Shown piece after piece: positions 27,394-35,159 of a stretch of 64,000 bases of DNA. This DNA comes from Blastomonas natatoria. GTDB taxonomy: Bacteria > Pseudomonadota > Alphaproteobacteria > Sphingomonadales > Sphingomonadaceae. The notes under the pieces were generated by a model. It made no database searches. It was not told the origin of the DNA and was given only the letters and a program-made list of their open reading frames with translations. The stretch is taken from contig NZ_QJJM01000006.1 in the NCBI RefSeq assembly GCF_003201955.1, positions 124,001 to 188,000 on the forward strand, read 5' to 3'. The translations under genes and the position numbers were made by a program. How positions within the stretch are numbered: the stretch's first letter is position 1; the number at the start of each line of letters is the position of its first letter.

Positions 27394-30365
27394 TCGCCGC
27401 TTCCCTGACGGCCATACCATTCGGCGAGCCGCATCAGCTGGTCATATTCGGTATAGGTCGCTTGATCGGGCACCAGCTTGGCGGTGAACGGCGCGTCGCC
27501 CAATATCCATTTCTCCAGCGCTTCTCGCAAAAAACGCTCCGCGGTCGGCAGCATGGCATCCGCCGTCAGCTCGCTGCCACGGCGCCCCACAGGGCTTTCG
27601 CGATGGCCGAAGTCGCCGCTCTTGCTGCGCGTGAGCGACCAATATTCGAACGCGGCAGCCTTGCCCGCGATCTCGGGTTGGTCGTCCTTGGCCAGAAACC
27701 CGCCGCGCTCTGCCATCATGCCCAACAACCCCAGCTGCAGCGCATATCCCGCCTCGACCTGCCTCGCCGAGGGCGGCTTTCCGGTCTTGTAGTCGACAAT
27801 CGCCAATGTGCCATCGGGCAGGCGGTCGATCCGGTCGGCCTTGCCGCGAATCTCGACGCCGTCGATGATGAACGTTCCGCTGCGTTCAGCATCGATCATG
27901 CGGCGCCCGGCAACCGCCAGAGACCGGGTTTCCTCGGCGATCCAGTCGAGCGCCGCGACCAGACGGGGGCGCCATAGCGCCTTGATCAAGGGGTGCACGT
28001 TCGTTTCGTCGAGATAGCGGCACGCGCGCGGAACCAGGCTTGCAGCATCCAGCCCATCCTCACGGTGCCAATATTCCAGGATTTCATGCACCAACGTGCC
28101 ACGCCACGCCGCGCTGGGTTCGGCATCGACCGGATCGAGCGAGGGCAGCGCGAGAATGCGTTTGGCGTAAAAGGCGAATGGGTCCGCGCGCAGCCGATCA
28201 AGCTCGGTGACCGACAGCCGCTTGACCCGCTGCCCGGCATCAGGGCGAGGCGCCGGTTTTTCGATCCGCGCGAGCGGCAGGCGACGATCGAGCCTGCGCG
28301 CCAAGACCAGCGTTTCGTGATTCTCCATAAGGCGGTCGGGCGCCACCGCCTGCAGGCGCAGCAGAAAGCGCGACGCAACGGTCGGTGCGCTGCCATCACG
28401 CCGGGCGCGTGTCAGCACCACTTCGGCCGAAGCCAGTGCGCCTGCGAGATCCTGTGCAGCAAGCCCCACGCGCATTTCGAGCGGCGGCAAGCCCAACGCA
28501 TTGCGCACCATCGGCGCAAGCCACGGATCGGGCGACGGGATCTGCGGCCAGATACCCTCGTTCAGCCCGGCACAGATGACCAGGTCCGCACTCTGCAATC
28601 GCGCTTCCAGCAGACCATAAATGGCCACGCGCGGATGTTTGCCATAAGGCGGCCGCACCGCCTTCTCGCGCATCAGCCGAGCGAGAATGTCGACCGCCTG
28701 CGATGGCGTGACACGCGGATCGTGCGTGCCCGTTCGTGCGAGCAATTGCTGGACGATATCTGAGGCACAGCGCCCGGCAAGACCCGTCCAGACCGCCTGA
28801 CCGCTGAGACTATCGGCTGCCGCAGCAATAGCCTGGATGGTCGCGGAAAGCGGCTGCGGATCGCGCGGCCATTTCGCGACAGGCGCCAGCAGCGCCTTGA
28901 CGTCGTGCCACCAGGCCTTGAGCGGACGGTTGCCGATGGCGGCGTCGATACCGGCCAGGCCCGGAGCAGGGCGAGGACCGCGCAGCAGCTTGTCGAGCGC
29001 GCGCACCTCATCGAGCCAGGCCCTCCGCCCATCGCCCGCCTGTGCGAGAGGATGCTTGAACAGATCCAGCAAGGCAACGGGAGCAAAATCGTCGGCCAGA
29101 CACTGGGCGACGGCCAGCAGGAACCGCCCCGGCGGGGTAACCGGCAACGCCTCGCCCGCGCTGTCATCCGCCTCGATCTGCCAGCGCCTGAGATGGGCGA
29201 TGACGCGCGCGGCAAGCGAGCGGTCAGGCGTCACGATCGCCACGCGCCGGGCGGGCACATCCAGCGCCTGGCGCACGAGCAGCCCGATCGCCTGTGCCTC
29301 CTCGTCAGGGTTTTCAGCCTCGATAATGCGGATACCCTTTGTCCGTCGGTCGGCGGCTTCGAGGGTGACCCAACGGTCGCTGAGCCTTGCGGGCAGGAAA
29401 ATGCTGCGCAGCAATCGCGCCCGGTCCGCCGCAAGCCCGGTCCTTGGTTCGGTCTGCCAGGCCTGCACCTCTTCACGGCTGACGCTCATCGCGTGGAGCA
29501 ACTGCTTCAGATGGTATTGCGGGTGGGTGATCGCCGGCTTCTCGACCGCCTCGCTGCCAGGGGGCACGGGCGTCGTCACGGGATGCCCAATGGCTTCCCA
29601 GAGAGCCGTGTCCATGTCGAGATCAAGCCCGGGCAGCACCACCATGCCCTTTGGCAGATCGGCAATGCCGCGCAGCAGGCGCGCTATGGCGGGGGCGGAC
29701 GTGGTGATGCCGGCTGCGATCACCGGGGTCTGAGGCGGGTGATCGCGCCAACGCGTTGCCGCCTTGTCGAGCAGCCGGTTGCGCCGATCGGCAGGGTCGA
29801 TCCTGCCCAGCTCCGACAGTTCGGCGGCCCATGCCCGGCCTACGCGCAGGAACAGGTCGCGGGCGGCCGCCCAGTGCTCCGCAAGGTCCGCTTCGACATC
29901 GATGCTGTCGAGTTGATCGAGCGTCCTTTCCTCGATCTGAAGCTGATCGAGGACCCGAGCATAATCGCACGCCAGCCGCAGGGCCTCTGCCGGGTCGTCA
30001 GCCCCCGCTCGCCCCTTCCCCTCGCGCGTGATGATTGCAGCGAGCCGGAAGCGACGTTCGAGCGGATCGACAGCCGGCGGCACGTCCGCGCCATCTCCGA
30101 GCGGATCGAGCAGTGCACCAAGGCTTTCGTCGAGATCGATGTCGCCAATCAGCACCATGCGCGGAAGCAGCAGACCCTGCGCGGCGTGACGCACCAGCGC
30201 CTCGGTGATCGCGCGACCGGCGCGGTGGTTCGGGATCAGCAAGGTTGCCCGGGCCAGGCCCAGACGGTCGTTGGCATAACGCTTGAGCAATCCTTCAGCC
30301 AGTGCATCCGCAAACCCGCGCTGTGCCCCGATGGCGAAAACGGCGGGCTGACGAGGCTCAGGCAT
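27390..30365 (-). CDS. addB: Double-strand break repair protein AddB
   Basis: 991 residues from ATG 30365, which overlaps the murU stop by eight bases. Upstream in-frame ATGs lie wholly inside murU. Alphaproteobacterial AddB has a degenerate helicase domain and a C-terminal nuclease: LSVTELDRLRADPFAFYAK opens the nuclease module, WRGTLVHEILEYWH follows, and LAIVDYKTGKPPSARQVEAG supplies the DYK catalytic core. It partners AddA, whose start overlaps its stop. Coupling to murU is positional and does not imply shared function. Confidence 0.93.
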   Translation of the reverse strand: MPEPRQPAVFAIGAQRGFADALAEGLLKRYANDRLGLARATLLIPNHRAGRAITEALVRHAAQGLLLPRMVLIGDIDLDESLGALLDPLGDGADVPPAVDPLERRFRLAAIITREGKGRAGADDPAEALRLACDYARVLDQLQIEERTLDQLDSIDVEADLAEHWAAARDLFLRVGRAWAAELSELGRIDPADRRNRLLDKAATRWRDHPPQTPVIAAGITTSAPAIARLLRGIADLPKGMVVLPGLDLDMDTALWEAIGHPVTTPVPPGSEAVEKPAITHPQYHLKQLLHAMSVSREEVQAWQTEPRTGLAADRARLLRSIFLPARLSDRWVTLEAADRRTKGIRIIEAENPDEEAQAIGLLVRQALDVPARRVAIVTPDRSLAARVIAHLRRWQIEADDSAGEALPVTPPGRFLLAVAQCLADDFAPVALLDLFKHPLAQAGDGRRAWLDEVRALDKLLRGPRPAPGLAGIDAAIGNRPLKAWWHDVKALLAPVAKWPRDPQPLSATIQAIAAAADSLSGQAVWTGLAGRCASDIVQQLLARTGTHDPRVTPSQAVDILARLMREKAVRPPYGKHPRVAIYGLLEARLQSADLVICAGLNEGIWPQIPSPDPWLAPMVRNALGLPPLEMRVGLAAQDLAGALASAEVVLTRARRDGSAPTVASRFLLRLQAVAPDRLMENHETLVLARRLDRRLPLARIEKPAPRPDAGQRVKRLSVTELDRLRADPFAFYAKRILALPSLDPVDAEPSAAWRGTLVHEILEYWHREDGLDAASLVPRACRYLDETNVHPLIKALWRPRLVAALDWIAEETRSLAVAGRRMIDAERSGTFIIDGVEIRGKADRIDRLPDGTLAIVDYKTGKPPSARQVEAGYALQLGLLGMMAERGGFLAKDDQPEIAGKAAAFEYWSLTRSKSGDFGHRESPVGRRGSELTADAMLPTAERFLREALEKWILGDAPFTAKLVPDQATYTEYDQLMRLAEWYGRQGSGE

Positions 30366-31086
30366 CCAGCAGGGCTTCCGCAGTAGGCTGGATGGCGGCC
30401 GGGGTCCCGACATCGAACCACTGGCCCATATGCGAGATTCCGAACAATCGCCCCTGCGCCATGGTGCGGTTCCACAAGACATTGGTGGAAAACGCCCCCG
30501 ATGGCGGATCTGCCAGCAGGCGACGCGAGAGCAGCTGAATGCCGGTATAGATATAGGGCGCAACATGCCCAGGCTTGCGGCGCGTGATCTGCCCCATCTG
30601 GTCGAGATGAAAATCGCCGACGCCCTGATAGTTGTTGGCACGGCTGTGCGGCACCACGAGCAGCAGGGCATCCATGCGCGCATCGTCCCATGCGGCGCGC
30701 AGTTCATCAAAACAGGATCGCGCGCTTTCCAGCCACACATTGTCGCTGTTGAGGCAGAAGAAGGGATCCTCACCGATCATCGGCAGAGCCTTGATTAAGC
30801 CACCGCCGGTTTCGAGCAGCATATCGCGCTCGTCCGAGATCAGAAGCTCGAATGGCCAGCGATGGGCCCTAAGATGGGCTTCCAGCGCATCGGCCAGATA
30901 ATGGACATTGACGATCACCCGCTGCATCCCGGCATCCCCCAGGTGATCGAGAACATGGTCGATCAGCGGTTTGCCCGCAACCCGCACCAGCGGCTTGGGA
31001 GTAGTGACGGTCAGCGGCCGCATCCGTTTGCCCAGCCCTGCGGCCATGACCATCGCGGTGCGGGCAAAGGCAGGGGACGTGTTCAC
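30358..31086 (-). CDS. murU: N-acetylmuramate alpha-1-phosphate uridylyltransferase (MurU-type)
   Basis: 242 residues from a GTG at 31086 overlapping the amgK stop (GTGA). Nucleotidyltransferase signature AMVMAAGLGKRMRPLT, then TPKPLVRVAGKPLIDHV, the metal-binding FFCLNSDNVW, and C-terminal GQWFDVGTP are present. With AmgK it forms the cell-wall recycling shortcut that turns MurNAc into UDP-MurNAc and by-passes MurA (the fosfomycin target). Function inferred from the conserved amgK-murU pairing. Alternative: another sugar-1-phosphate nucleotidyltransferase. Confidence 0.87.
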   Translation of the reverse strand: MNTSPAFARTAMVMAAGLGKRMRPLTVTTPKPLVRVAGKPLIDHVLDHLGDAGMQRVIVNVHYLADALEAHLRAHRWPFELLISDERDMLLETGGGLIKALPMIGEDPFFCLNSDNVWLESARSCFDELRAAWDDARMDALLLVVPHSRANNYQGVGDFHLDQMGQITRRKPGHVAPYIYTGIQLLSRRLLADPPSGAFSTNVLWNRTMAQGRLFGISHMGQWFDVGTPAAIQPTAEALLDA

Positions 31087-32075
31087 AGTTCGAACTTTCC
31101 GCCCAGCGTGCCTTCCGGATCGCGCAGGTCGGCGGGAATGTTGGCATCGAACCAGGCCGCAACGGGGCCAAGTGCGGGGTGCTTCAGATCGCGCTCCATC
31201 GCTCGCCAGACCCGCGGGATCATCGTGGGATAGCGCGGCTTGCCGTCGCGCTTCCAAAGACGAACGAAAATGCCGATGATCTTGGCATTTCGCTGTGCGC
31301 CGAGCACATGATAGGCGGTGTCGAGATCATAAGCCGGTCGCGCCAGGTCGCGGTAATGCGCAAGCATCTCGGCCTCGACTTGCTCCGACACGTCACGCCG
31401 CGCATCCTGAAGCAGCGACACCAGATCGTAGGCCGGATCACCCACCAGCGCGTCCTGGAAATCGATCAGTCCCTGCGAGCCATCGGGCGGCAACATGATG
31501 TTTTCCGAATGATAGTCGCGCAGCACCGTGACCTTCGGGGCCGCACGGTCCATGCCATCGAGCACGCAATCCCATGCCTTCACATAGCCATCGGCATCGA
31601 CATCCAGGCCGCGCGCAGGGCAATACCATTCGGTGAACAGCGCAGCCTCGCGCTGATAGACCGCGCGATCGTAAGGTGGGACGTCAGCGGGCGTGCGGCC
31701 ATGCAACTCGACTTGCGTCTCGATCGCCTTTCGATAGATCGCGCGCTCGGTTTCGGCATCACCTGCATCAACCGTCTCGCGCATCCGCGCATCGCCGAAA
31801 TCCTCGAGCAGCACCAGTCCGGCTTGCATGTCCACGCCAAAGATTTCGGGAGCGCGAAGCCCCTGCGCGGTGAGATAGCGCGCGACATGAACGAACGGCT
31901 GCGGATCCTCTTCGGGCGGCGGCGCATCCATCAGGATCGCCTGCCGGTCTGGCCCGACCACGCGGAAATATCGCCGAAACGAAGCGTCCCCCGGAATGGC
32001 GAGGATGTCGGCGTCCGTCCAACCCAGCGTATCGACAAAGTTCCGGATCAGCTGTTCGCGTTCACTCAAGACCAA
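31083..32075 (-). CDS. amgK: Anomeric MurNAc/GlcNAc kinase (AmgK-type)
   Basis: 330 residues of the aminoglycoside-phosphotransferase/choline-kinase fold. N-terminal GDASFRRYFRV resembles the nucleotide loop, TVLRDYHSENIMLPPDG carries the catalytic Brenner-type motif with Asp and Asn, and LIDFQDALVGDPAYDLVSL the metal-binding DFQ (DFG-like). It phosphorylates the anomeric hydroxyl of MurNAc for recycling. It overlaps tsaE upstream by ten bases and murU downstream by four. The run divL / tsaE / amgK / murU / addB / addA / trxA is a familiar alphaproteobacterial order. Confidence 0.88.
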   Translation of the reverse strand: MVLSEREQLIRNFVDTLGWTDADILAIPGDASFRRYFRVVGPDRQAILMDAPPPEEDPQPFVHVARYLTAQGLRAPEIFGVDMQAGLVLLEDFGDARMRETVDAGDAETERAIYRKAIETQVELHGRTPADVPPYDRAVYQREAALFTEWYCPARGLDVDADGYVKAWDCVLDGMDRAAPKVTVLRDYHSENIMLPPDGSQGLIDFQDALVGDPAYDLVSLLQDARRDVSEQVEAEMLAHYRDLARPAYDLDTAYHVLGAQRNAKIIGIFVRLWKRDGKPRYPTMIPRVWRAMERDLKHPALGPVAAWFDANIPADLRDPEGTLGGKFEL

Positions 32076-32527
32076 TCACCTGCAATCTGTTGCCAGCGCG
32101 CCTGCCAGTTCGCACCCGGCTGCGCCTCGATCCGGCGGTCGCTAGCATCGCTTCCGGTGATCCGCAATTGCAGCGTATCGGGGCCCGCCAGACCGCCGAC
32201 GCGCTCTGGCCACTCGGCGATCAGCAGCGCTGGATCGCCCGCATCGAGGCCCAGTTCGTCAAGTTCCGTCGCGCCATCGAGCCGGTAGAAATCGGCATGA
32301 ATCACGGGCAAGCGCACCTCTGGCGGGTCGTAAGGCAGGATAAGCGCGAAGGTCGGGCTCGGCACTTCGCCGGCAAAGCCAAGCGCGTTGAGAATGGCGC
32401 GCGCGAGCGTCGACTTTCCGGTGCCCAGATCACCTGAAAGCGCGATCGTGTCGCCAGGAAGCGCTGCGTCGGCGAGATGCCGGCCCAGGCGCTGCATCGC
32501 CTCGATGGAACCGATGGTCAGCATCAC
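32066..32527 (-). CDS. tsaE: tRNA threonylcarbamoyladenosine biosynthesis ATPase TsaE
   Basis: 153 residues. Walker A LSGDLGTGKSTLARAIL, the family segment VPSPTFALILPYD, HADFYRLDGATELDELGLD, and IAEWPERVG identify TsaE (YjeE). It supports TsaD in making t6A37 on ANN-decoding tRNAs. A GTG at 32527 and an ATG at 32524 are both possible starts. Both overlap the divL stop (GTGATG), so translation is coupled to divL either way. Confidence 0.93.
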   Translation of the reverse strand: MMLTIGSIEAMQRLGRHLADAALPGDTIALSGDLGTGKSTLARAILNALGFAGEVPSPTFALILPYDPPEVRLPVIHADFYRLDGATELDELGLDAGDPALLIAEWPERVGGLAGPDTLQLRITGSDASDRRIEAQPGANWQARWQQIAGDWS

Positions 32528-34872
32528 GGCATCAGGATGGTGACGATCGTGCCCGCTCCGGGTTCGCTCACCAGCTCCATGCGGCCGCCATGCGCCTCGA
32601 TCAGGTTCTTCGCCAACGGCAGGCCAAGGCCGGAGCGCTTGGTGACCGGCTTGCCGCCGGCCTCGTCCGCCTGCAGCACGCCATCGAGCGCACGGGCCTG
32701 CGCCCGCGCGTCGAGCCCCGGGCCATTGTCCGACACCACGATGCGCAGCTTGTTGCGGAAGCGGTCGCCGAGCAGCAGCACGCGCCCGCCCTCCTGCGTA
32801 TAGCGCAGCGCGTTGTCTACCACGGCCGTGATCGCCTGGGCAAAGCGCTGCCGATCCACCTCCGCCGAGCCGGGACCGCCATTCACATCGACCTCAAGCG
32901 CAATATTGCGCCCGCCTGCAAGCCCCGCCACGCCCTTGGCGACGTCGACCAGCAGAGCCCCGATATCGGTCGGCTCTCGCTTGAGCGGCAGCGTGCCTGC
33001 CTGGCTCTGGCTCAAGTCCAGCACCATGTTGATCTGCGCGGACAGCCGCTCGACCGAGTCGATGATAGCCTTCACATAGTCCTGCCCCTGATCCGACAAG
33101 GGACCGGCAACGCCGCTCGCCAGCAGTTCGGCAAAGCCGCCGATCGAGGTCAGCGGCGTGCGGAATTCGTAGCTCATGTTCGCAAGGAAACGGGTCTTGA
33201 TCGCGTCCGCCTCGACCAGCGCCTCGTTGCGCTCGCGCAGCGCATCTTCCATCCGCTTGGCGTCGGACACGTCGATCATCGTGAACAGCGCGCTCGAATC
33301 GGGCAGCGGTATGCCGACAAAGTCGAACACCCGGCCATCCTTCATCACCAGCTGTCCCGCGCGCTGGCTGCGATCCAGCGTGGCCGACCGGATGACCTCG
33401 CGCAGCGCGGAAATCTGAGCCGGGCGCTTGAGCTGGGGTGCGATGGCCTTGAGCAGTTCGTCAGCGCGTGGGTGCTTGGCGAGTTCGCTTTCGTCGATCT
33501 CCCACACCGCACCGAAACGGGTGTTCCACAGGTGCAGACGCCCGTCCGAGGTGAAGACAGCAAGCGCCTCGTACAGGTTGTTGAAGGTCGCCGTCCGGAC
33601 GCGCAACAGCGTATCGCGCGCGCTGGCGAGCTGCACCTGCTCCGTGCGGTCCTCGAAGATCAGCAAAAGGCCGTTGTCGGGGGTCGGCTGAGCGATGGCG
33701 CGTAGATGCGTGCCATCGGCGATGAGCCAGCTGTCCTCGACCGGGGCGGCAGACTGGAACCATTCGCGCTTCTCGTCGCGCCATGCGGGGAAGTCGCGCA
33801 CCTGCGGCACCCGGCCCGCCTCGCGCATGCGGTCGATCAACCGCTCGAACTCCAGCCCGTCCTGGAGCCATTGCGGTTTCAGCTGGAACATGCGCACGAA
33901 CGGCTGGTTGACGAAGATCAGGCGGCGCTGCGCATCGAACTGGGCCACGCCCGCCGACAGGTTGTCCAGCATGTCACGCTGCGCATCGCGGAAGCGCTCG
34001 GTCGCCTGGCGCGCCAGGATGAGGTCGTGCACATCAATGGCATAGCCCGCAATGCCCCGCCCCCTGATCGGCAGGTCGACAATCTCCATCGCGCGGCGCG
34101 TGCCGGCAATTGTCGTCGTGACCGTGCGCCGCGATGGCGTGTTGCTTTCAAACGCACGCGCAGCGACCGCCAACGGGGTCAGTCCGTCGACGGTCTCGAC
34201 CAGTTCCTGCCCGGCCTGGACGACATCGGCGGCGCTGCTGCCGCCAACTGCCTCGACATAGGCGCTGTTGACCAGCAGCAGCGAGAGATCTTCGCGGCGG
34301 AACCACATCGGAATGGGAGCAGCCTCGATCAGTCCGGACAGCGCATCAAAGGCCCGCCGTGTCTCGGCCTCGGCCTCGACCAGCGATGCCATCCGCGTTT
34401 CGCTCTCCGTGGCGTCATAGAACCATAGCAGCACGGCGCCGGGGGCGATTGTCTGCGGGTCGGCAAGCCGCCCCTCGATGCGCAAGCGCCGGTTCGAACC
34501 GGCGGCGGCAACCGCGAGCTCGAAAGGTGCGCCGCTCTTCTGCGCGGTCGCGATCTTCTGGCCCAGCAGATCGAGCGTCTCGCGCGGCAGGCCTTTGCCT
34601 TCCTGAGACAGCTCGGCCAGATAGGGTGGCAGCTTCGGCAAACCTAGCCAGCGCGCCACGCGTTCAGGTCCCTCGATCCTCGAGTCCGACCGCACGATCA
34701 GAGGGATGGCCGGACCGGAATCGATCAGCCGGGTCAACCGCCGGAGCTGCCTGCGCGCGGTTCCCGCCGCTCGGCGCATCTGCAGGCCAGTGATCAGCGC
34801 CCAGATCGCCGCCCCGGTCCACAGCGCCAGAACGAGCGCGATCAGGAACAGCCCGCCATTGCTCACCAGCAT
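32524..34872 (-). CDS. divL: DivL-type cell-cycle pseudo-histidine kinase (Tyr in place of His)
   Basis: 782 residues. One N-terminal membrane span (residues ~6-29, GLFLIALVLALWTGAAIWAL), several PAS-like modules (about 160-545), then a dimerisation/phosphotransfer domain whose H-box reads RFLANMSYEFRTPLTSIGG: Tyr568 replaces the phospho-accepting His. The ATPase domain is intact (VDNALRYTQEGG, VVSDNGPGLDARA, SGLGLPLAKNLIEAHGG). Caulobacter DivL has the same membrane-PAS-kinase layout, similar length and Tyr550. There it binds phospho-free DivK and tunes CckA, hence CtrA. The window also holds ccrM with a CtrA-like box. The orthology call rests on these features together. Confidence 0.85.
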   Translation of the reverse strand: MLVSNGGLFLIALVLALWTGAAIWALITGLQMRRAAGTARRQLRRLTRLIDSGPAIPLIVRSDSRIEGPERVARWLGLPKLPPYLAELSQEGKGLPRETLDLLGQKIATAQKSGAPFELAVAAAGSNRRLRIEGRLADPQTIAPGAVLLWFYDATESETRMASLVEAEAETRRAFDALSGLIEAAPIPMWFRREDLSLLLVNSAYVEAVGGSSAADVVQAGQELVETVDGLTPLAVAARAFESNTPSRRTVTTTIAGTRRAMEIVDLPIRGRGIAGYAIDVHDLILARQATERFRDAQRDMLDNLSAGVAQFDAQRRLIFVNQPFVRMFQLKPQWLQDGLEFERLIDRMREAGRVPQVRDFPAWRDEKREWFQSAAPVEDSWLIADGTHLRAIAQPTPDNGLLLIFEDRTEQVQLASARDTLLRVRTATFNNLYEALAVFTSDGRLHLWNTRFGAVWEIDESELAKHPRADELLKAIAPQLKRPAQISALREVIRSATLDRSQRAGQLVMKDGRVFDFVGIPLPDSSALFTMIDVSDAKRMEDALRERNEALVEADAIKTRFLANMSYEFRTPLTSIGGFAELLASGVAGPLSDQGQDYVKAIIDSVERLSAQINMVLDLSQSQAGTLPLKREPTDIGALLVDVAKGVAGLAGGRNIALEVDVNGGPGSAEVDRQRFAQAITAVVDNALRYTQEGGRVLLLGDRFRNKLRIVVSDNGPGLDARAQARALDGVLQADEAGGKPVTKRSGLGLPLAKNLIEAHGGRMELVSEPGAGTIVTILMP

Positions 34873-34990
34873 AAGCGACTCATCGATTCAGGGGTGAAAA
34901 CAGGCATCCGCGTCATCGCATTGGGCCGTAGCGCAGATTGGGGTTGGTGCAAAACGGGCTGTGGAGAAAATGCTATGGTTCCTCCCAAAA

Positions 34991-35148
34991 TCCTCCCCCA
35001 GCTTGCTGGGGGAGGGGGACCACCCGCGCAGCGGGTGGTGGAGGGGCAGCGGGTGCGCGTTTCGGATCCGCCATCGTGCCATCCCGCTTCCCCTCCACCA
35101 CCGACCTATGGTCGGCGGTCCCCCTCCCCGAGACAAGCTCGGGGAGGA
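34991..35148. repeat. Pair of facing intergenic palindromic repeats
   Basis: Unit one (about 34991-35046) has CCTCCCCCAGC-TTGC-TGGGGGAGG-type stem, then ACCCGC-GCA-GCGGGT and GGTGGAGGGG. Unit two (about 35090-35148) is the same kind of element reversed: CCCCTCCACCACC, a CCGACC-TAT-GGTCGG stem, and CCTCCCCGAG-ACAAG-CTCGGGGAGG. The two GGTGGAGGGG / CCCCTCCACC ends can pair across ~45 bases. This family is widespread in intergenic DNA of alphaproteobacteria. The 287-base gap between divL and the amidohydrolase holds nothing else seen, and the hairpins may also end the amidohydrolase transcript. Confidence 0.75.
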
Positions 35149-35159
35149 TTAGGAAACGT

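Noticed and set aside
28905-30386. Long plus-strand frame opposite addB
   Set aside because: Shadow of addB. The minus-strand gene has the AddB nuclease motifs and fits the operon.
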